DNA of 64,000 bases from Streptomyces sp. HUAS 15-9 (GTDB lineage Bacteria; Actinomycetota; Actinomycetes; Streptomycetales; Streptomycetaceae). The notes under the pieces are model-generated. The model was not told the DNA's origin, ran no database searches, and worked only from the letters and a program-made list of their open reading frames with translations. The translations under genes and the position numbers were made by a program. Shown in pieces: positions 26,938-33,733 of this stretch. The stretch covers positions 3,596,001 to 3,660,000 of the forward strand of contig NZ_CP106798.1 of NCBI RefSeq assembly GCF_025642155.1. Reading direction: 5' to 3'. Within the stretch, counting starts at the first letter, position 1. Every line of letters begins with the position of its first letter.

Positions 26938-29445
26938 TCACTCCGGCGCCACCGTGCCGTCCGTCAGGCCGTCGTACATCCCGCGCACGAGCTGCTCCCC
27001 GAGTCGGCCCGCGTGCCTGAGCGCCCGCTCGAACTCGTCCAGGGCGCGGAAGCGCGCGCCGTAGCGGCGCTGTTCGTCGAGCGGGAGCCGCGGCAGCTGG
27101 AGGCGGCGCACATCGAGGCGTGTGGCGGTGGACGCATAGCTGCTGGCCTGGCGGTTGTTGGCGGTACCGCGCAGGAAGCCGGCGAGGAACCACGGGTCGA
27201 GCGCGGTGGGATCGGGGCGCAGGAGCGCGAGGTTGCGCCCCAGGGCGGAGCCCCCCGTCTCCTCGTCGATCACGCGCGCCACCGAGCCGCCGCCGAGCAC
27301 CGGCACGACGACATCGCCCGGCTCGGTGAGCACGGCCTCCTCGTCGCTCTCGGGGAGCGTCCCAGAGGGCGAGGTTCCGGCGAGGACGTCGTGGTCGGTG
27401 AGGACGGGCACGCGCGCGTGGCCGCCGTTGCCGCCGGTACGCATCACCAGGGCGCCCCCGCGCGCGAGTTCACCGATCGTGGTGAGCGTCCAGCGCACGG
27501 GCCGCGCGGAGTCGGCGGGCGGCGGGGTGAGGGCGGTGGTCAGGCTCAGGGTCTCGCCGAGCCGCTCGCGCACGGCCGTGAGCTGCTCCGCGCCGTCGGC
27601 CGCGGCGGGCGGCGGGAGGTGTCGGGCGGGGGCGAGGTCCACGTCGTCGTCGAGAAGCTCGATCACGGGTACCGAACGGGCCAGCCCCGGACGCTCGTCC
27701 AGCCGCCCGGCACGTTCGAAGGCGCGCCAGGCGTCGAGGACGGCGTCCCGCACCGCGCGCCAGTCCGGCCCGCCACGCCCCTCAGTGGCGAACTGCCCGG
27801 TGTCGGCGAGCAGCACCTCGGGCTGCGCGGGCGCCTTCTCCGGTCGGCGCAGCACCCAGACGTGCAGCGGGATGTTGTACGGCGGCGCCGCACCCACCGG
27901 CAGCGCGACGACGGCCCGCAGCGCACCGCGCCGCAGCAGGTCGGCACGGATACGCCGGCCGGAACGGCGGGAGGCGGCGGCGGGCGGCATGAGCAGCACG
28001 GCGGTGCCGCCGTCCTTCAGCCGGGCGAGCGCGTGCTGGACCCAGGCGAGCTCGGACTCGGTGCGCGCCGGGAAGCCGTACTCCCAGCGGGGGTCGTAGG
28101 CGAGTTCGTCATGCCCCCAGTTGCGCTCGTTGAACGGCGGGTGGCACAGGACGGCGTCGGCGTGCAGCTCCGGGTACGCGTCACCGCGCAGGGTGTCACC
28201 GGCGGCACCGCGCACGGTGGCCCGGGCGTGCAGCGCGAGCCGGAGCGCGGTGAGCGCGGCGAGGTCGGGCGCGCTGTCCTGGGCGTACAGCTCCTGGCCG
28301 GGGCGGGCGTCGACGGCACGCAGCAGGGCACCGGTGCCGCAGGCGGGGTCGAGCACGGTGCGGGCGGGGCCGGCGAGGTCGGCCATGAGCCGGGCGAGCT
28401 CGGCGGGGGTGAGCGTGTACTGGCGCGGGTTGGCGTCCAAGTGCCGCCCCAGCAGGAACTCGAAAGTCTGCCGAGCCCCCGTCTCGGCCGCCAGCTCGGC
28501 GGCGCCGCGCAGGAGGAGGACGGAGGGGAGGAGTTGGGAGGCGGTGGGGGTGTGAACGGCGGGGGTGCCGTTCACGGCGGGTGCGGTGTTAACGGCGGGT
28601 GCCGTGTTCACGGCCGTGGCGGTGCTCGCATCGGCCGGGGCCGTGACGGCCGATGGGGCCGTGACGGCCGATGCCGCGTTCACGGCCGGTGCGGTGTTCA
28701 CGCCGGCCGCGGCTGTGACGGCTGGTGTGGTGTTCACGCCGACCGCGGCTGTGACGGCTGGTGTGGTGTTCACGGCGGGTGGAGTGTTCACACCGGCCGG
28801 GGCTGTGGCGGCCGGAGGGGTGTGAACCGCGGCCGAGACGTTGCCCGACGGCGGGGTGTGCACCTGGGCCGGGGCGTTCACGGCGTTCGCATCGTGAGGG
28901 GCGTCTGCCGCGGCACGCGTGTTCACAGCTCCCGGAGCGTGAGCAGCCCCCGAGCCGTGAGCCACCCCGGACCTGTTCACACCAGCCGGAGTGTTCACAG
29001 CCGCCGCGCCGCCCGCGGCCTGCCAGCTGTGAACACGGCGACCACCCGCCAATCCGAACCGCGGCGCGATCACCTGCTCCAGCGCGGCGGGCAGCATCGC
29101 GGCCAGTCGCTCGTCGGATCCGGCGCTGATCTCCAGCCAGTCGGTCGGGCGGTCATGGATGAGCAGCAGGGCGCAGCCCGCGTGCACCAGGGCGGTGACC
29201 GGGCCCTCCGGGTGGCCGGCGAGTTGCTGCCAGACGCGTTCGCGCAGGGGGACCTCGGCGAGCTTGCCCTGCTTGCGCAGCCAGGCCTCGACCTCGGCGA
29301 GGGCGAAGGACGGGCTGGCCTCGGTGCCGCCGACCGGTTTGGGGAAGTCGGCATGCCGGCGGCGCCAGTTGCTGACGGCGGCGCGGCCGACGCCCGCCAG
29401 CCGTGCGATTCCGGCGGCGGTCACTTCTGTCGCGTGGTCCTGCAC
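26938..29445 (-). CDS. HTH / N6-adenine methylase-like / HsdS-like fusion protein, motif IV altered
   Basis: The 835-residue product joins four parts. An N-terminal wHTH (ATEVTAAGIARLAGVGRAAVSNWRRRHADFPKPVGG) comes first. A low-complexity Ala/Val/Pro/Thr/Asn region (about 138-302) follows. An HsdM-like SAM domain carries motif I DPACGTG (about 366-372). The C-terminal half contains a type I HsdS-like target-recognition segment (TTIGELARGG..., LQLPRLPLDEQRRYG). Motif IV, normally NPPF, reads CHPPFNERNW, so the catalytic Asn is His and activity is doubtful. No restriction subunit is adjacent. It could be a SAM-sensing DNA-binding regulator or an orphan methylase. The GTG at 29445 has GGGGAG 8 bp upstream; in-frame starts up to 29559 remain possible. 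Confidence 0.8.
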   Translation of the reverse strand: MQDHATEVTAAGIARLAGVGRAAVSNWRRRHADFPKPVGGTEASPSFALAEVEAWLRKQGKLAEVPLRERVWQQLAGHPEGPVTALVHAGCALLLIHDRPTDWLEISAGSDERLAAMLPAALEQVIAPRFGLAGGRRVHSWQAAGGAAAVNTPAGVNRSGVAHGSGAAHAPGAVNTRAAADAPHDANAVNAPAQVHTPPSGNVSAAVHTPPAATAPAGVNTPPAVNTTPAVTAAVGVNTTPAVTAAAGVNTAPAVNAASAVTAPSAVTAPADASTATAVNTAPAVNTAPAVNGTPAVHTPTASQLLPSVLLLRGAAELAAETGARQTFEFLLGRHLDANPRQYTLTPAELARLMADLAGPARTVLDPACGTGALLRAVDARPGQELYAQDSAPDLAALTALRLALHARATVRGAAGDTLRGDAYPELHADAVLCHPPFNERNWGHDELAYDPRWEYGFPARTESELAWVQHALARLKDGGTAVLLMPPAAASRRSGRRIRADLLRRGALRAVVALPVGAAPPYNIPLHVWVLRRPEKAPAQPEVLLADTGQFATEGRGGPDWRAVRDAVLDAWRAFERAGRLDERPGLARSVPVIELLDDDVDLAPARHLPPPAAADGAEQLTAVRERLGETLSLTTALTPPPADSARPVRWTLTTIGELARGGALVMRTGGNGGHARVPVLTDHDVLAGTSPSGTLPESDEEAVLTEPGDVVVPVLGGGSVARVIDEETGGSALGRNLALLRPDPTALDPWFLAGFLRGTANNRQASSYASTATRLDVRRLQLPRLPLDEQRRYGARFRALDEFERALRHAGRLGEQLVRGMYDGLTDGTVAPE
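28552..29035 (-). repeat. GTGAAC/GTTCAC-rich degenerate hexapeptide repeat inside the methylase-like gene
   Basis: Within 484 bp there are 11 GTTCAC and 3 GTGAAC hexamers on the plus strand, most spaced at multiples of 18 bp. In the gene they read Val-Asn (GTG AAC) or Val-His (GTT CAC) inside an AV(N/H/T)TxP hexapeptide repeat. The Val-His cases use the rare codon GTT, which preserves the same DNA word in inverted orientation. Confidence 0.75.
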
Positions 29446-29535
29446 CCGCCCCGCTCCCCTCGTCCCGTGTGTGACACCGAGCATACCGGCGAACATGTGA
29501 TCCACCCATTCACGCGCGTGTACGAACCTCCTCGC

Positions 29536-29559
29536 GTGAACCTTGTTGACTCGGTTCAC
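29536..29559. promoter_or_regulatory. Inverted repeat GTGAACC-N10-GGTTCAC, candidate operator
   Basis: Perfect 7-bp arms at 29536-29542 and 29553-29559 lie in the divergent region between the HTH/methylase-like gene and the exported-protein gene. They flank the -35 box of the latter. The half-site is the hexamer repeated inside the methylase-like gene. Confidence 0.6.
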
Positions 29560-29574
29560 AGACTCTGCTCTTAT
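29546..29574 (+). promoter_or_regulatory. Promoter of the tandem-domain exported protein
   Basis: TTGACT (29546-29551), a 17-bp spacer and TCTTAT (29569-29574) form a sigma-70-like promoter. The -35 box lies inside the inverted repeat at 29536-29559. Confidence 0.5.
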
Positions 29575-29635
29575 TGACCCAGCGAACGAGTGGCCGCCGG
29601 AGGGAGGCGGTCACCGTCTCGGGGAGGGGACAGCC

Positions 29636-30346
29636 ATGGGCATGAAGGGCAAGGTCGCGCTGGGCGCCGTCGTGGGGATCGTCGTCATCGGTGCCGTGTC
29701 GGCGAACGCCGGCGGCAAGGGCGGCGGCGGATCCGACAGCAGCGACAAGGGCTCTTCGACGTCCGCCGAGCACAACACCGGCGGGAAGAAGGATTCGGGC
29801 AGATCGGAGGCGGCCACGAAGAAGTCGGAGGCGGCCACGAAGAAGAAGGCCGCGTTCGACGGGGACGGCGACTTCGAGGTCGGTTCGGACGTCAAGCCCG
29901 GCACCTACCGCACCAGCGGCAACACCGACGACATGTGCTACTGGGAGCGCGCCAAGGACGCCTCGGGCGAGATGGACTCGCTGCTGGCCAACGACAACGT
30001 CAGCGGAACCAGCTACGTCACCATCAAGCCCACCGACAAGCTGTTCAAGTCCAGCGGCTGCGCGGACTGGGAGGCCGTCGACCCGAAGGCGAAGGGTTCA
30101 CGCGCCTCGACGATGGACGGCGACGGCGGCATGTTCAAGGTCGGCACCGACATCGCCCCCGGAACGTACAAGTCCTCCGGCAACGCCGACGACTCCTGCT
30201 ACTGGGAGCGCACCAAGGACGCCGAGCACGGTCTCGACTCGATCATCGCGAACAACAACGTGACCGGCACCGCCGTCGTCACCATCAGCTCCTCCGACGC
30301 CTACTTCAAGACCGCCGGGTGCGGCGACTGGAAGAAGAAGGCCTGA
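29636..30346 (+). CDS. Exported protein with two tandem copies of an unknown domain
   Basis: The 236-residue product has an N-terminal signal or anchor (KVALGAVVGIVVIGAVSANA). A low-complexity Gly/Ser/Lys linker with the repeat SEAATKK follows, then two homologous domains of about 65 residues (about 75-150 and 160-235). Each domain reads F-VG-D-PGTY-(T/S)SGN-DD-CYWER-KDA...LDS-(A/I)N-NV-GT--VTI---D--FK--GC-DW, with two conserved cysteines that could form a disulfide. This resembles small beta-rich extracellular domains seen repeatedly in Streptomyces; the function is unknown. The ATG at 29636 follows GGGGAGGGG. Confidence 0.8.
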   Translation: MGMKGKVALGAVVGIVVIGAVSANAGGKGGGGSDSSDKGSSTSAEHNTGGKKDSGRSEAATKKSEAATKKKAAFDGDGDFEVGSDVKPGTYRTSGNTDDMCYWERAKDASGEMDSLLANDNVSGTSYVTIKPTDKLFKSSGCADWEAVDPKAKGSRASTMDGDGGMFKVGTDIAPGTYKSSGNADDSCYWERTKDAEHGLDSIIANNNVTGTAVVTISSSDAYFKTAGCGDWKKKA

Positions 30347-30385
30347 CCCGGCCGGCCCCCGGCCGCCCGGCCGAGGCCGCGCCAT

Positions 30386-30422
30386 CGGTGCCGTACGCCG
30401 TCATTGTCGCCGTACGGCACCG
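30386..30422 (+). terminator. Terminator after the tandem-domain protein
   Basis: CGGTGCCGTACG (30386-30397) and CGTACGGCACCG (30411-30422) form a perfect 12-bp stem with a 13-nt loop, 40 bp after the stop codon. Confidence 0.7.
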
Positions 30423-30502
30423 GGGACTCCCCGCTCCACCGGTCGAACCACTCGCCGACACCACACACCAACACCGCTCACCACACTCACCAAGGAACTC
30501 CC

Positions 30503-31252
30503 ATGCGTCGCACCGCACTTGCCGCCCTCTGCCTCGCCGCCGCGGCCACCGCGGGGCTCTCCGGCTGTCTGCCGGGGCAGGACAAGGCGGACAGCAAGCC
30601 GAAGGGTCCGTTCGCCGGGCTCACCGGCGGTGAGATCGCCGACCGGGCGCTGAAGGCCACCACCGGGGCCTCGTCGCTACGGCTCAAGGGTGATGTCGCC
30701 GACGACGAGAGCAACGGCACCATCCAGCTCGACATGGCCCTGAACAAGAAGGGCGAATGCGCCGGCACCATGAGCATGGGCGGTCAGGGCAAGGCCGACC
30801 TGATCAAGACCGGGGACACCGTCTACATGAAGTACGACGAGGCGTTCCTGCGCGCCCAGAGCAAGGGCGAGTCCAAGGCCGACACCGACGCGGCCGTGGC
30901 GATGCTGGCCGGTAAGTGGACCAAGATGGCCGTGAAGGGCCAGGACGCCAAGGACATCGCGAGCTTCTGCGACCTGGACACCGTGCTCGGCGGCGCCGCG
31001 GACGTCAACTCGGACGCCACCCGAGGCAGGACGACCACCGTCGACGGTACGCCGGCGATCGTCCTGCACGAGAAGGACGGCAAGGACCAGTACACGCTGT
31101 ACGTCGCCACCGAGGGCAAGCCGTATCTGCTGAAGATCGACAGCACGTCCGCCAAGGACCCGGTCCACCTCACCCTCGACGACTACAACCAGCCGGTACC
31201 GGCGAAGAAGCCCGCCGGCAAGATCCTCGACCTGGACGCGCTGGGCGGCTGA
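30503..31252 (+). CDS. Lipoprotein (LppX/LprG-like beta-fold, putative)
   Basis: This 249-residue lipoprotein has a type II signal (MRRTALAALCLAAAATAGLSGC). The mature part, with GGEIADRALKATTGASSLRLKGDV, MALNKKGECAGTMSMGGQG, GDTVYMKYDEAFLR and YTLYVATEGKPYLLKIDS, has the pattern of actinobacterial LppX/LprG-like lipoproteins that fold as a half-barrel and may carry lipids. That assignment is by pattern only. The ATG at 30503 follows AAGGAA. It lies 84 bp before the next gene in the same direction. Confidence 0.8.
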   Translation: MRRTALAALCLAAAATAGLSGCLPGQDKADSKPKGPFAGLTGGEIADRALKATTGASSLRLKGDVADDESNGTIQLDMALNKKGECAGTMSMGGQGKADLIKTGDTVYMKYDEAFLRAQSKGESKADTDAAVAMLAGKWTKMAVKGQDAKDIASFCDLDTVLGGAADVNSDATRGRTTTVDGTPAIVLHEKDGKDQYTLYVATEGKPYLLKIDSTSAKDPVHLTLDDYNQPVPAKKPAGKILDLDALGG

Positions 31253-31335
31253 ACCGGCATACGACGCCCCCCCCACTTCGGCCGGCCGGGTGGGAGACTC
31301 GGTCGGGACATGACGACCTAAGGAGTTCGCGCGGC

Positions 31336-32025
31336 ATGGCAACGGATGCCCATGAAGAACCGGTTCCGGCACAAGACATACGTGGGCAGCGAGTCCTCGA
31401 CCTCCTGGACAAGGCAATCGGCGGCCAGAGCCCGCTGGTGCGCAAGAACATCGCCCGGGCCCGCCAGCGGAACCCAGAGGCGACACCGGCACAGGTGATC
31501 CGCAATCTGGAGCGGATGTACGTCAGCGCCTTGACCGGGACGGGCGCCGCGGTCGGAGGAACCGCGGCCGCGCCCGGCGTCGGTACGGGGGTGGCACTGG
31601 CACTGTCTGCGGGCGCGGCTCTGTCGTCTCTTGAGCTGACCGCCCTCTTCGCGCTCTCGATCGCGGAAATCCACGGAGTGGCCATCGACGAGATCGAGCG
31701 CCGCCGAACGATCGTGATGGGAATCATGCTCGGCGGGTCCGGCTCCACCACCATCACCAAGGTCGCCGAGCGGACGGGGCAGCACTGGGGACGTCAGGTC
31801 GTCGCCAAGGTACCGGTCGAGACGTTGCGTCAGATCAACAAGATCCTGGGGAAGAACTTCGTCACGAAGTACGGGACGAAGCAGGGAATCATCGTTCTCG
31901 GTCGAGTGGCACCGTTCGGTATCGGCGCTGTGATCGGTGGTGGCGCCAACGCCGCCATGGCCACTTTGGCTGTGCGGGCCGGTCGTCGCGCGTTCGGCCC
32001 GCCCCCGACGGCATGGCATGACTGA
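31336..32025 (+). CDS. Hypothetical Gly/Ala-rich protein with hydrophobic segments
   Basis: The family is not securely recognised. The 229-residue product has a charged N terminus, then TGTGAAVGGTAAAPGVGTGVALALSAGAAL (about 70-100), which could insert in a membrane. After a charged middle (HGVAIDEIERRRTIVM), a second Gly-rich hydrophobic stretch (APFGIGAVIGGGANAAMATLAV) follows near the C terminus. The layout recalls EcsC-family proteins, but I would not assign it. AAGGAG lies about 11 bp before the ATG at 31336. It is convergent with the GNAT gene. Confidence 0.65.
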   Translation: MATDAHEEPVPAQDIRGQRVLDLLDKAIGGQSPLVRKNIARARQRNPEATPAQVIRNLERMYVSALTGTGAAVGGTAAAPGVGTGVALALSAGAALSSLELTALFALSIAEIHGVAIDEIERRRTIVMGIMLGGSGSTTITKVAERTGQHWGRQVVAKVPVETLRQINKILGKNFVTKYGTKQGIIVLGRVAPFGIGAVIGGGANAAMATLAVRAGRRAFGPPPTAWHD

Positions 32026-32067
32026 CGCGCGGCACACCGTCGACGACCGACAACTCCCGTAGCTGGC

Positions 32068-32820
32068 CTACGACAAGGCCCAACGGTGCCGCATCCACAC
32101 GTTGGGCTCGACGTACACGGCGTATCCGCGCTCCGGTTCGCAACGGACCGGGACCAGTGCGCCGGGTACGTCGATGTCGCCCTCGGTGTCGAAGGGCAGC
32201 CCGGTCCAACGGCGCCATTCCTCCAGCGAGGCGGCCACCGTCATGGACGCCGGGGCGACGGAGTCGATGGTGGCGCCGGCCCGGGCGTGGACGCGCAGCC
32301 ACGGGTCGTACGGCAGACCGTCCGGGCGCACCCGGTACGCGTACTCCTCGATGGGAGTGCGGGGCTCGAGGTGCTTGGCGCTGGGGCGGACCGGGGCGAC
32401 GACCTCGCTGAAGCCGTGCGCGCGGGCGTTGTCGCGCATCGCGGAGAGCATCCGGCCGGACAGACCGGTCCCCTGGACGTGCGGGGCCACGGCGATGGAG
32501 ATGGCACTGACCGTGTCGGGGCGGGTGCCGCGGCGCAGATCGGCGAAGGCCCAGCCGAGCACCTGGTCCCAGCCGCGGGCGGGCAGGGTGCCGCGGCCCT
32601 CGGCACCGAGAGCGAAGGGCACGCTGTAGCCGTGCGCGACGACTTCGCCCCGCTCGTCCTCGGCGAACAGCACATACTCCGGCAGCTCGATCGGAATACG
32701 GCCGTAGTAGGCGTTGCCCACCGGGTCGTTGGTGGTGAACTCCAGCCAGGTGTCGGTCATACCGAGAACCTGCTCCAACTTGCCGGGCTGCTCGGCGAGG
32801 CTCGTTACCTTCACGTCCAT
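32068..32820 (-). CDS. GNAT-family N-acetyltransferase
   Basis: This 250-residue cytosolic enzyme would transfer an acetyl group from acetyl-CoA to an unknown amine. The acetyl-CoA binding motif is ISIAVAPHVQGTGLSGRMLSAMRDNARAHGF (Q/RxxGxG/A as VQGTGLSG). The domain occupies residues about 20-170 and an extra C-terminal beta-rich part follows. The ATG at 32820 has no ribosome site. TACCGT lies 7 bp upstream, so a leaderless transcript is possible. Confidence 0.82.
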   Translation of the reverse strand: MDVKVTSLAEQPGKLEQVLGMTDTWLEFTTNDPVGNAYYGRIPIELPEYVLFAEDERGEVVAHGYSVPFALGAEGRGTLPARGWDQVLGWAFADLRRGTRPDTVSAISIAVAPHVQGTGLSGRMLSAMRDNARAHGFSEVVAPVRPSAKHLEPRTPIEEYAYRVRPDGLPYDPWLRVHARAGATIDSVAPASMTVAASLEEWRRWTGLPFDTEGDIDVPGALVPVRCEPERGYAVYVEPNVWMRHRWALS

Positions 32821-32827
32821 GTGGGCG

Positions 32828-32833
32828 ACGGTA
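32828..32833 (-). promoter_or_regulatory. -10 box for leaderless GNAT transcript
   Basis: TACCGT on the minus strand ends 7 bp before the ATG of the GNAT gene, which lacks a Shine-Dalgarno sequence. Confidence 0.35.
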
Positions 32834-32893
32834 TGCGGTGGGCCGACGGCCGGGAAACGGTTTTACGTCCCCCGGGCCCTCTCCCACCCTCCC

Positions 32894-33607
32894 TCAGTGC
32901 GCCCGGAACCGCTCCGGTGCCTTCGTCGGGTTGCCTCCCGAAGGGAGGGTCTGGTCCGGGCAGGTCGTGAGGACCTTCTTCATCGCCGTCTTCTCGGCGG
33001 CGGTCACCCACAGGCCGTACTTCTTCTTCACCGCCACCTGGGCGGCGACATAGGCACAGCGGTAGGAGTGGTCGGGCGGAAGCCAGGTGGCCGTGTCGCC
33101 GTCGCCCTTGCCGCGGTTGGTGCTCGCGTCGACGGCCAGGAGGTTGAGCGGGTCGTTGGCCAGGGCTATGCGCTTGCTGGGGTCCCAGTACTTGGCGCCC
33201 TTCCGCCAGGCGTCCGAGAGGGCGACGACATGGTCGATGTCGACCTGGCTGCGGCCGCGCCGGTAGGTGACGTCCTTGCCGGAGTAGGGGTCGGGGTCCA
33301 GCAGGCCGGAGGAGACCTTGCAGGTGCCCCCGGTGAACTTCACGTCCTTCAGGTCGCGTTTGAGGATGTCGTCCCGGGTGTCGCAGGAGTTGGAGTCGGT
33401 GTCCGCCCAGGCCGTGCCGAATCTGGCACGGGAGTAACCGGTCTTCGGCGCGCGTCCCTTGACGGTCAGCGAGTCCGCGGCGGCCAGGGCGGCGCCCCCG
33501 CCGCCCGAGCGTTCGGGTCCTGAAGACCCCCCGGTCCGCTCTGCCGTGCAGCCGGCCACGGCGAACATCATGACGACAGCGGTGACTGCCCCGCCCCTCA
33601 GACGCAT
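32894..33607 (-). CDS. Exported HNH-family (DUF1524-like) nuclease lipoprotein
   Basis: This 237-residue protein has a short lipoprotein signal (MRLRGGAVTAVVMMFAVAGC). Its core matches the DUF1524/GmrSD C-terminal HNH fold: DIDHVVALSDAWRKGAKYWDPSKRIALANDPLNLLAVDASTNRGKGDGDTATWLPP. The Asp-His pair and the Asn-Arg-x-Lys segment are the expected catalytic and metal-binding residues. It probably degrades extracellular nucleic acid; four cysteines may form disulfides. The start may be ATG at 33607 or the GTG one codon upstream, which is 8 bp from GGGGAGGG. Confidence 0.85.
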   Translation of the reverse strand: MRLRGGAVTAVVMMFAVAGCTAERTGGSSGPERSGGGGAALAAADSLTVKGRAPKTGYSRARFGTAWADTDSNSCDTRDDILKRDLKDVKFTGGTCKVSSGLLDPDPYSGKDVTYRRGRSQVDIDHVVALSDAWRKGAKYWDPSKRIALANDPLNLLAVDASTNRGKGDGDTATWLPPDHSYRCAYVAAQVAVKKKYGLWVTAAEKTAMKKVLTTCPDQTLPSGGNPTKAPERFRAH

Positions 33608-33733
33608 CACTGCGCGCCCTCCCCTTGCCTCCCCGGTACCGCCTCCACGCAGGCGGACCGGTCCTGAGCCCACGGTAGCCGTCGGGAGGTTGCGGGGGGA
33701 TGGGTGGACGGGGACCGAGGGGAGCGGGAGCGG

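Noticed and set aside
28552..29035. CRISPR-like array of repeated short words
   Set aside because: The repeats are 6-bp words within a degenerate coding hexapeptide repeat. There are no constant 24-37-bp repeats or unique spacers, and no cas genes.
26938..29445. Complete type I or BREX/PGL restriction system
   Set aside because: No hsdR, helicase, pglZ or other partner gene within reach on either side.
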